Origin: an uncultured Collinsella sp.
GTDB taxonomy: Bacteria > Actinomycetota > Coriobacteriia > Coriobacteriales > Coriobacteriaceae
DNA length: 6,857 bases
NCBI GenBank assembly: GCA_900555815.1
Contig: USMR01000041.1
Location: 1 to 6,857, forward strand
Direction: 5' to 3'
In this document: positions 1 through 5,439 of the stretch, piece by piece
Position numbering within the stretch: position 1 is the first letter of the stretch
Layout: every line of letters starts with the position of its first letter
Position numbers and translations under genes: made by a program
The notes under the pieces: generated by a model
What the model was told of the DNA's origin: nothing
Database searches by the model: none
The model's input: only the letters and a program-made list of their open reading frames with translations

Positions 1-30
1 CGGCAGGTAATCCATGGGCGGTTACAGATC

Positions 31-37
31 GAGGAGG
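31..37 (+). promoter_or_regulatory. Ribosome binding site of the lipoprotein gene
   Basis: GAGGAGG lies 8 bases before the ATG at 46, an ideal Shine-Dalgarno placement that fixes the start of the lipoprotein gene. The window begins too close upstream to see its promoter. Confidence 0.8.
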
Positions 38-45
38 ACACGACC

Positions 46-639
46 ATGAAAAAGAAGGCCTTTGCGATTCTCACCCTCTGCATCAGTCTCTTTGCCGCAG
101 TTGCCCTGGTGGGCTGCGGTGGCAGCGGCGACGCTACCGGAAGTGGCGGTGGCGGCGGGGCAGAAAAGCCAGCCGTGGATATGAGGACCGACTTCATTTG
201 GTTTAAGGTCGAGGTTCCCGAGGGCGTCGAGATTACCGACGTTGCCGGCGACACCGCCGACAGGGCCCAGTTTAAGTTCACCGAGAGCGAGCACGCCAGT
301 GATCGCTTCATCCCCGTCTTCGACTCTGACAAGAACGCCGACGAGCTGTTCGACTACGAGGCAAAGTGGAATGCCAGCTTTGAGTGGACCGAGAATGACC
401 CCGTCAAGTACAACGGCAAGACCTGGCGCAACGCTTCCTACACGCACTCGGGCGGCGTGACGACCGAGTACTTCACCGACGTTGACGGCGGCAGCGTGTA
501 CGTGCGCATCGACAACGTCGAGGAACACAAGGACGCCGTCGAGACCATGATGAAGTCTCTGGAGTTTGCCGACGACATCGCCGAGGCCAAGACCGAGGCC
601 ATGGACGTCAAGCTCGACGATATCGAGATCAAGCGCTAA
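46..639 (+). CDS. Secreted lipoprotein, PsbP/Mog1-like fold possible
   Basis: The gene encodes a 197-residue protein that is probably exported and anchored to the outer face of the membrane. Seen: a basic N-terminus (three Lys after Met), a hydrophobic stretch at residues 5-22, and a lipobox LVGC at 21-24, so Cys24 would be lipidated after signal peptidase II cleavage. A Gly/Ser-rich spacer follows (about 25-38), then a soluble acidic domain (about 45-190). That domain opens with a VPEG motif and ends with a helix containing METMMKSLEF-like residues (VETMMKSLEF). This beginning and ending recall PsbP/Mog1-like (DUF1795-type) lipoproteins, but that is a weak inference and no ligand or enzymatic residue is visible. 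It looks like a single-gene unit with its own terminator at 711-743. Lipoprotein status is fairly sure; the function is unknown. Confidence 0.85.
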   Translation: MKKKAFAILTLCISLFAAVALVGCGGSGDATGSGGGGGAEKPAVDMRTDFIWFKVEVPEGVEITDVAGDTADRAQFKFTESEHASDRFIPVFDSDKNADELFDYEAKWNASFEWTENDPVKYNGKTWRNASYTHSGGVTTEYFTDVDGGSVYVRIDNVEEHKDAVETMMKSLEFADDIAEAKTEAMDVKLDDIEIKR

Positions 640-710
640 GCGACTGGCGAGCGCAACGGAAAACACGGTCACAGTGCAAACAAGCGACGGTACCCCAGCG
701 CTTCGTACCC

Positions 711-743
711 AGGGAGGGCCGGTAAACCGGCCCTCCCTTTCTT
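711..743 (+). terminator. Intrinsic terminator after the lipoprotein gene
   Basis: A perfect 12-bp stem, AGGGAGGGCCGG (711-722) with CCGGCCCTCCCT (727-738), closes a TAAA loop and is followed by TTTCTT. It lies about 70 bases after the lipoprotein stop codon and separates that gene from the phospholipase gene. The GC-rich stem plus T-run make a rho-independent terminator on the + strand very likely. Confidence 0.9.
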
Positions 744-944
744 ATGCCTGTAGCCGACGATCGCGAGGATGCCGGACGTCGGAACCGCCCCAAATGTGGC
801 AACAGTACGAAAACGACAAACGCCCCAACACGTCCGCCCGCCGATTTATTGTGCCGCGCAGGCAATTAAACCAGCATCTTTAAACATCTGAGCAGTATAG
901 TGACCAAAACTATCGCATAACCGCACTCTACGAATGGAGAAGTT
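744..944 (+). promoter_or_regulatory. Intergenic leader and probable promoter of the phospholipase gene
   Basis: No convincing gene lies here. The stretch becomes AT-rich from about 861. TATAGT at 896-901 is a good -10 candidate, about 44 bases before the ATG, but no clear -35 lies 16-18 bases upstream, so the promoter would be weak or activator-dependent. A 5-bp inverted repeat, ATAGT (897-901) and ACTAT (909-913), overlaps the -10. GGAG at 936-939 lies 5 bases before the ATG at 945 and is the likely ribosome binding site. The earlier part (744-860) shows nothing beyond a short CCGAC/GTCGG inverted pair. Confidence 0.4.
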
Positions 945-3434
945 ATGACCGAACACCACGCCATCAGCCGCCGAGCATTTACGTTGGGCCTTGGACTCGC
1001 GGCGTTGTCGCCACTTGCAAGCCTGCCCGAAACCGCGGCATTGGGCATTGGCCCACGAGCGGCATTTGCAGACGACGCTGCCACAGCGTCGGTCAGCCTC
1101 GACAATTTCGTCATTCGCCTTCGCCCCGCGGGCTATTTTCGCACCGCGAGCGTCAACGAAGACGGCAACGTCATCGGCAACGTCTGCCATCTGTTTAATG
1201 ACGGCACGTCCAGCAAGCTCATCCTTGAGAACGTAACGACCAAGAATGACGATACAAACTGGTATGCTATCCGCACCTTGCTCAATTTCGAAGAGCATAA
1301 AAAGACGGGCTACAGCATTTGGTCGGTCGATGGCGACTCGGACAAAGACGGAAAGGTCATCCACGTATGGAGCGGCGAGCATGACGGCAAGCCCAGTCGC
1401 TCTTTTGCGTTCGAGCGGCAATCAAACGGAACCTATATCATCCGAGACCGCACGGTCGAGAAAGAAACCGAGAAAAAAGACATTAAGTACCTGGCAATAG
1501 AATCGAACGGCGAAGACCAGGACAACAATAAGATCTGCCATAAGAGTAAGAGCATTCCGTGGGAGCTCGAACTTATCGGTTACGATATGAAAAAGAACGA
1601 TGCCACGGTTAGCAGCCTCGACTGGATCACGTACAGCAGCTACGTCGATGGGCCATGTTGGATGAAATACGTCGAGGACAACAAGTTCCTCGACGAGCTG
1701 AGCATCCCGGGTACGCACGATTCGGGCACCTGCAGCGTGGACAACGACACTGAGCCCCAATCCTCGCAAGTAAAATGCCAGCAGGATTACATTCCCACGC
1801 AGCTGCTCGAAGGCATTCGCTATTTTGATATCCGTCTCGGAAAGGGCGACAACCCTGGCATCGACCATGGGATGTACTACCTGCTCAAAAAAGACGCGTA
1901 CTTTTTGCATCTTTCCGATGTCATAGGCTACTTCAAAACGTTTTTGAACGAAAACCCGACAGAAGCGCTCATCATGCTTGTATCACGAGGCAACGACGAG
2001 GCTACCGACGAAAGTGTTACGACGGCTTTCGCCAAGGTTTTGGACGACAACCCCAAACTGTTCTATACGTCGAGCCGCGTTCCCACACTGGGCGAGGTGC
2101 GCGGAAAGATCGTCCTGCTACGTCGATTTGGACTCGACGGCGACAGCGTAAGCGGCCACACGTGGGGACTCGACCTCACCGAATGGGATAACAAAATCGC
2201 AGCGCACACCGACAGCAGTTCCATGTGTCTCGTCGAAGACGCGCGGGGCTTTGAAGCCGCGGGGGAAACAGGCGACAAAGAGCCCTATTGCACCAAGGTA
2301 TACGCCCAGGACAAGTACAAACTCACGGGAACCGACAAGCTCAGCTGGGTCGATAATGCGCTGAAGGAAACGACCGGGCGCACGCGCAACGAGGTAGATG
2401 TCGAGGACGATAACGGGGCCAAGGAGAAAGTCCTGGAGCGTTGCTGGTCTATCAACTACACCAGCTGCACGGGCTTGTCGCACGGAGGCAATCCTTTTAC
2501 CTCGGCACGAGTAGTCAACGAGCATCTGTATAAGAGCCCGTACATCAATCCCAGCGGCATCGAGGATACAAAGTCAGATTACCTCAAGCACATTGGCATC
2601 ATCGCATCCGACTTTGTTGATGCGGCGCTGGCCCGGAGCATCTACCAGCGCAATTACGATACGGAGCACAAGCAGACGGCTTCGTACTATCTCCCGTACT
2701 ATCTCCCGACCCGCATGCGCATGACGTACGGCGACTCGCTGAGCGATGCCTCATTCCAGGATGGCAAGACCGTTGGCGAGGGTCATTTCCGCCTCGTCGA
2801 CAGCAGCAACGTACTCAACGTGGCAGCTTCGGGCCATGCGTTTGCCATCGAATATGTGGATGTCGACGCCTTGGGCAACGAGACCGTTACGGAGCTGCGG
2901 GGCTCCGTGCCCATCGATATCGATCCACGCGCGCTGACGCCCCATTTTGAGGGACTCGAAGGCCTTAAGGCCGGCGAAGACGTGCGCGCCAAGATTGCGG
3001 CATCACTCGAGGGCAAGCTCGAAACCGATGCCTGCACGGCCCAGCTCGAGTTTGTGCACGACGCGAACGGCGCTCCGGGAACGGCGATGGCCGAGGGCGA
3101 GGCATTTACCGCGGGAACGTACTGGGTGCGCGTGAACGGTCTCTTGGGCGACGCGGCGCAGAGCTACACGCTCGCCAGCGATGGAGCCGCAAGCTTTACC
3201 GTAGCGGCCTCGGGCAGTGCAGGCGGCACCGGTAGCGGCACGGGTTCCAACGCAGGCAGCGCTGATAAGAACGGTAAGGGCAACAAGGGCAAGGGCTCGG
3301 GCGGAAAGCTCGCCGACACGGGCGACAGCTCTGGCGTTGCCGCCGGGCTCGCTGCCGCCGCCGTGGCGACAACGGTCGCCGGCGCGGCGATGCTTGCCAG
3401 TGACGGTGAAAACAACGAGGACGTTGTCGAATAG
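945..3434 (+). CDS. Tat-exported, cell-wall-anchored PI-specific phospholipase C with ricin-like domain
   Basis: This 829-residue surface enzyme should cleave phosphatidylinositol, and possibly GPI anchors, as bacterial PI-PLCs do. Seen: a Tat signal (SRRAFT, twin Arg at 9-10) with likely cleavage after AFA (residue 42). A beta-trefoil-like region covers about 50-215, with YSIWSV, KVIHVW and KYLAIESNG repeats. The PI-PLC domain covers about 225-570. Its catalytic set matches the Bacillus cereus enzyme: SIPGTHDSGT gives His258/Asp259 (His32/Asp33), FDIRLG gives Arg297 (Arg69), DHG gives His308 (His82), and ASDFVD gives Asp556 (Asp274). The two His are 50 residues apart, as in Bacillus. Ig-like domains follow at about 593-660 (MBG-like, MTYGDSL) and 661-752, then a Gly/Ser/Lys linker (754-788). 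The sortase-like signal LADTG is at 789-793, with a membrane segment at about 797-818. The tail ends acidic, without the usual Lys/Arg. The substrate is inferred from the family only. Confidence 0.9.
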   Translation: MTEHHAISRRAFTLGLGLAALSPLASLPETAALGIGPRAAFADDAATASVSLDNFVIRLRPAGYFRTASVNEDGNVIGNVCHLFNDGTSSKLILENVTTKNDDTNWYAIRTLLNFEEHKKTGYSIWSVDGDSDKDGKVIHVWSGEHDGKPSRSFAFERQSNGTYIIRDRTVEKETEKKDIKYLAIESNGEDQDNNKICHKSKSIPWELELIGYDMKKNDATVSSLDWITYSSYVDGPCWMKYVEDNKFLDELSIPGTHDSGTCSVDNDTEPQSSQVKCQQDYIPTQLLEGIRYFDIRLGKGDNPGIDHGMYYLLKKDAYFLHLSDVIGYFKTFLNENPTEALIMLVSRGNDEATDESVTTAFAKVLDDNPKLFYTSSRVPTLGEVRGKIVLLRRFGLDGDSVSGHTWGLDLTEWDNKIAAHTDSSSMCLVEDARGFEAAGETGDKEPYCTKVYAQDKYKLTGTDKLSWVDNALKETTGRTRNEVDVEDDNGAKEKVLERCWSINYTSCTGLSHGGNPFTSARVVNEHLYKSPYINPSGIEDTKSDYLKHIGIIASDFVDAALARSIYQRNYDTEHKQTASYYLPYYLPTRMRMTYGDSLSDASFQDGKTVGEGHFRLVDSSNVLNVAASGHAFAIEYVDVDALGNETVTELRGSVPIDIDPRALTPHFEGLEGLKAGEDVRAKIAASLEGKLETDACTAQLEFVHDANGAPGTAMAEGEAFTAGTYWVRVNGLLGDAAQSYTLASDGAASFTVAASGSAGGTGSGTGSNAGSADKNGKGNKGKGSGGKLADTGDSSGVAAGLAAAAVATTVAGAAMLASDGENNEDVVE
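2683..2708 (+). repeat. 12-base tandem repeat inside the phospholipase gene
   Basis: CGTACTATCTCC occurs at 2683-2694 and again, identical, at 2695-2706, with two more matching bases after it. In frame it gives YYLP twice (residues 581-588), at the junction between the PI-PLC domain and the first Ig-like domain. Identical codons in both copies suggest a recent slippage duplication. Confidence 0.85.
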
Positions 3435-3463
3435 GCAAGCCGGCCTTTTAGACACATCGACTC

Positions 3464-3503
3464 AATCGGGAGCGCAGAACACCGTTCTGTGCCCCCGATT
3501 TTT
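3464..3503 (+). terminator. Intrinsic terminator after the phospholipase gene
   Basis: A long hairpin: arm 3464-3480 pairs with 3484-3500 around a 3-base loop, with one A-C mismatch and one G-T pair among 17 positions. It runs into TTTTT (3499-3503), starting 30 bases after the stop codon. The opposite strand lacks a good T-run after the hairpin, so termination of the converging gene at 3529-3798 here would be weaker. Confidence 0.88.
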
Positions 3504-3528
3504 ACCTTGGCCCGAACGCCGCTATCGG

Positions 3529-3798
3529 CTACATCACCATGTTCAGCGCGTTAACAAACTCCTGGGCCTTCGCACGGCTGTTCAGGCTAAAGACGCAAGC
3601 GGTCAACAGACGATTGCGCAGAAAAACATCGCGGCCTTTGATTCTATTGACGCCCGTAATGTCCTTAAGATAAACAATCTCGGTGTGCTTGCCGCCAAAA
3701 GTGCCCTTCTTGAGTACCTCAATGCGGTTAGGGTAGATCTTGACGTCTTTATACCTACCCGAACCTTTGTCCTGGAATAGCAGCGTGTTGTTGTCCAT
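3529..3798 (-). CDS. Small PH-like domain protein, 89 residues
   Basis: The protein starts MDNNTLLFQDKG and has no signal peptide or membrane segment, so it is cytoplasmic. The pattern is a run of short strands (DVKIYPNRIEVLK, EIVYLKDITGVN, ACVFSLNS) closed by one helix (AKAQEFVNALNMV). This is the strand-then-C-terminal-helix layout of bacterial PH-like domains, such as those in stress or SHOCT-type proteins. The assignment is by pattern only and no ligand site is visible. The start was set at the ATG at 3798 because GGGAG lies 8 bases upstream (3807-3811 on this strand). A longer frame from a GTG at 3843 has no ribosome binding site. A TAAAAT -10-like box at 3844-3849 would fit a short leader. 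The gene converges with the phospholipase gene and diverges from the YhcG-type gene at 3963. Confidence 0.75.
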   Translation of the reverse strand: MDNNTLLFQDKGSGRYKDVKIYPNRIEVLKKGTFGGKHTEIVYLKDITGVNRIKGRDVFLRNRLLTACVFSLNSRAKAQEFVNALNMVM

Positions 3799-3962
3799 AC
3801 ACGTCACTCCCGTGGGGTTCGCTAAAACTGTCTCTATGGCCACATTTTAGTCACCGCAAGGCCCCATGCGATGATGTCAGACAGCACAGCAATTCGTGTC
3901 CGCGCGAGGCTTTAAACTAAATTCGATAAAGATGCATCCCACAAGAGGAAAGCGGGGCGACA
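3799..3962. promoter_or_regulatory. Divergent intergenic region between PH-like gene and yhcG-type gene
   Basis: This 164-base gap must hold promoters for both flanking genes. An AT-rich patch at 3911-3930 (TTTAAACTAAATTCGATAAA) is the most promoter-like part on the + strand, with TAAACT at 3913-3918 as a possible -10. On the - strand TAAAAT (3844-3849) is a candidate. Neither has a convincing -35. AGAGGAAA (3944-3951) and GGGG (3954-3957) are the only ribosome binding site candidates for the + strand gene. Confidence 0.35.
3807..3811 (-). promoter_or_regulatory. Ribosome binding site deciding the PH-like protein start
   Basis: On the - strand this reads GGGAG, 8 bases before the ATG at 3798. 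It supports the 89-residue form over the 104-residue form that would start at a GTG at 3843. Confidence 0.6.
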
Positions 3963-5015
3963 GTGATGGGCGAACTGGTAAACCGTGGAGAATCGGCAAT
4001 CGTGCCCGAAGGTTTTTACAAGCAGGTCTCCTCGATTCTCAACGCCGCTCGCGACAAGGCCTATACCGCTGTTAACTTTGCGATGGTTGAGGCATATTGG
4101 GAGATCGGCAAGAGTATTGTTGATGAACAGGGCGGAGAGGAGCGCGCCAAGTATGGCGATGCACTGATCGACGAACTTGCCGTTAGATTGACTAAGGATT
4201 TTGGCAGAGGCTTCAACGCCAGAAGCTTAAGATACATGCGTCAGTTTTATCTTGCGTTCCCAATCCGGAACGCGCTGCGTTCCGAATTGAATTGGACACA
4301 TTACCGCAGGTTATCGCGTATAACCGACCCTGATGCTCGAACATGGTACATGAACGAATGTGCCGATTCTCGCTGGAGCACGCGTCAGCTCGAACGCCAG
4401 ATCAACACCATGTTCCGCGAGCGCCTACTTGCCAGCAAAGACAAAGAGGCCGTCACCCAGGAAATCCAAAAGAGCGCCCCGACCCATCGCCCCGAGGATA
4501 TCATCCGCGACCCATATGTACTGGAGTTTTTAGGTTTCTCGGACGATGCTGCGTTTCGCGAGAGCGATCTAGAGCAGGCGCTCATCACGCATCTTCAGAA
4601 GTTCCTGCTGGAGCTTGGCCGTGGCTTCGCTTTCGAGGCGCGCCAAAAGCGCATCACCTTTGATGGGCGCCATTTCTATATTGACCTTGTTTTTTACAAC
4701 TATCTGATGCGCTGCTTCGTGCTCATCGACCTTAAGACGGACGATCTTACGCATCAGGACCTGGGCCAGATGCAAATGTATGTGAACTACTACACGCGCG
4801 AGCTCATGAACGAAGGCGACAATCCGCCCATAGGCATCGTGCTCTGCGCGGACAAAAGCGATTCGATCGTCGAGTACACGCTGCCCGAAGACAACGACCA
4901 AGTGTTTGCCGCCAAATACCTGCCGTATCTTCCAAGCAAGGAAGAGCTGGCGCGCGAGCTGAGTGCCGAGTACCGCGCCATCAACGAAGCGACTAATGGC
5001 GAAACGCAAGGGTAG
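3963..5015 (+). CDS. yhcG: YhcG-type (DUF1016) PDDEXK nuclease
   Basis: The gene encodes 350 residues, about full length for the YhcG family, which pairs an N-terminal DUF1016 helical DNA-binding-like domain with a C-terminal PDDEXK endonuclease-like domain. Seen: the N-terminal domain at about 18-165 has family motifs EAYWEIGKSIVDEQ, YGDALIDELA, FGRGFNARSLRYMRQFY and WTHYRRL. The nuclease domain (about 185-330) has FLLELGRGFAFEARQKRI, then FYIDLVFYN with Asp241, then IDLKT giving Asp256-x-Lys258, then GQMQMY with Gln269 and Tyr273. The active-site set therefore looks intact. The start is either the GTG at 3963 or the ATG at 3966, as spacing does not decide. A cluster of AGA codons (4185, 4206, 4221, 4230) with TTA nearby stands out from the CGN arginines elsewhere in the gene. 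It stands alone, with no modification or methyltransferase partner in view. The cellular role of the family is not settled. Confidence 0.9.
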   Translation: MMGELVNRGESAIVPEGFYKQVSSILNAARDKAYTAVNFAMVEAYWEIGKSIVDEQGGEERAKYGDALIDELAVRLTKDFGRGFNARSLRYMRQFYLAFPIRNALRSELNWTHYRRLSRITDPDARTWYMNECADSRWSTRQLERQINTMFRERLLASKDKEAVTQEIQKSAPTHRPEDIIRDPYVLEFLGFSDDAAFRESDLEQALITHLQKFLLELGRGFAFEARQKRITFDGRHFYIDLVFYNYLMRCFVLIDLKTDDLTHQDLGQMQMYVNYYTRELMNEGDNPPIGIVLCADKSDSIVEYTLPEDNDQVFAAKYLPYLPSKEELARELSAEYRAINEATNGETQG

Positions 5016-5039
5016 CAGCACGTTGCGACCGAAACCATC

Positions 5040-5077
5040 GCAGCCGTCGCAGGCGCACTCGCGGTTGCGACGGCTGC
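5040..5077. repeat. Perfect 12-bp inverted repeat after the yhcG-type gene
   Basis: GCAGCCGTCGCA (5040-5051) is the exact reverse complement of TGCGACGGCTGC (5066-5077), with a 14-base loop. It starts 25 bases after the yhcG-type stop codon. No T-run follows on either strand, so it is not a standard intrinsic terminator. It could stabilise the mRNA 3' end, help rho-type termination, or be a leftover element end. Confidence 0.75.
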
Positions 5078-5095
5078 TACGAAACAATACCGGTC

Positions 5096-5170
5096 ATGGA
5101 CGCCGGCAACGACATTCTAGCCGTGGCTGGCGAGCGTGACCTGACAGGCAAAGACGCGGCCTTCGTCTGA
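5096..5170 (+). pseudogene. Possible 3' remnant of a lost gene
   Basis: The frame from an ATG at 5096 gives 24 residues, MDAGNDILAVAGERDLTGKD followed by AAFV and a TGA stop. The composition is protein-like, no ribosome binding site precedes the ATG, and the frame stays open upstream but turns into Arg-rich, non-protein-like sequence. A terminator starts about 24 bases after the stop. This fits the decayed C-terminal end of an older gene that kept its terminator. I do not recognise the family. Chance is a real alternative in GC-rich DNA. Confidence 0.22.
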
Positions 5171-5193
5171 TGTGGGTTCATTGGCTGCCACAG

Positions 5194-5221
5194 AAAAGGG
5201 CCGGTTGCAGCCGGCCCTTTA
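5194..5221. terminator. Probable bidirectional terminator
   Basis: AAAGGGCCGG (5195-5204) pairs perfectly with CCGGCCCTTT (5211-5220) around a TTGCAG loop. Read on the - strand the stem is followed by TTTTCTG, and on the + strand only by TTTA. The better T-run is therefore on the - strand, where it could end transcripts that run past the zinc ribbon gene at 5440. On the + strand it could end the yhcG-type transcript. Position between converging genes supports a shared terminator. Confidence 0.65.
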
Positions 5222-5416
5222 GACGATAGCGCCTGCGTTGCCCGCGCTTCCAAAGTTGACCGACTGAGGAGCGGGTTCCGCCGCACACCCTGATTTTACC
5301 CAGTGAGGCAGCTCTTTTGCAGCCGCTCCACTGTTTATTTACATCTGGCACCCTCAAACAATCAGACGGCAGCCCGCACTCCTGAGAGCCGCCCCATACC
5401 CCCGGCCATCACGTTA

Positions 5417-5434
5417 CGGTGCCAACCGGCACCG
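5417..5434 (-). terminator. Small hairpin just after the zinc ribbon gene
   Basis: CGGTGCC (5417-5423) pairs with GGCACCG (5428-5434) around a 4-base loop, a few bases beyond the stop codon of the - strand gene. There is hardly any T-run on the - strand afterwards (TAACG), so it is at best a weak terminator. The stronger hairpin at 5194-5221 may do the main job. Confidence 0.35.
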
Positions 5435-5439
5435 CTCCC

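Larger units (their letters stand above)
5016..5439. other. Gene-poor intergenic region with inverted repeats
   Basis: This 424-base stretch lies between the converging yhcG-type gene and the zinc ribbon gene. It holds a 12-bp inverted repeat (5040-5077), a short frame that looks like the tail of a protein (5096-5170), a probable terminator (5194-5221) and a small hairpin near the end of the zinc ribbon gene (5417-5434). From 5222 to 5416 I see nothing supportable. The frames there are short and without ribosome binding sites. Confidence 0.6.

Noticed and set aside
22..672. A 216-residue open frame on the - strand covering the whole lipoprotein gene
   Set aside because: It is a mirror of the + strand gene: rich in Val, Leu, Gly and Ala as expected from antisense of G/C-ending codons, without domain-like features. 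The + strand frame has a ribosome binding site, signal peptide, lipobox and terminator.
3217..3780. A + strand frame of 187 residues that could extend the phospholipase by frameshift to give a basic tail
   Set aside because: It runs through the terminator at 3464-3503 and over the PH-like gene on the other strand, and its product is Arg/Ala-rich shadow sequence. The frame used by the phospholipase contains the whole LADTG and membrane segment before its own stop.
3799..3843. Extended start of the PH-like gene at a GTG at 3843
   Set aside because: No ribosome binding site precedes it, while the ATG at 3798 has GGGAG at the right distance, and the domain-like part starts after that ATG.
4569..5087. 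A 172-residue - strand frame inside the yhcG-type gene
   Set aside because: It is antisense to the nuclease domain, whose motifs are clear on the + strand, and it has no ribosome binding site or recognisable domain.
5222..5416. Possible small gene or RNA between the terminator and the zinc ribbon gene
   Set aside because: The frames here are short, without ribosome binding sites, and low in protein-like character. No promoter plus terminator pair is visible to support an RNA gene.
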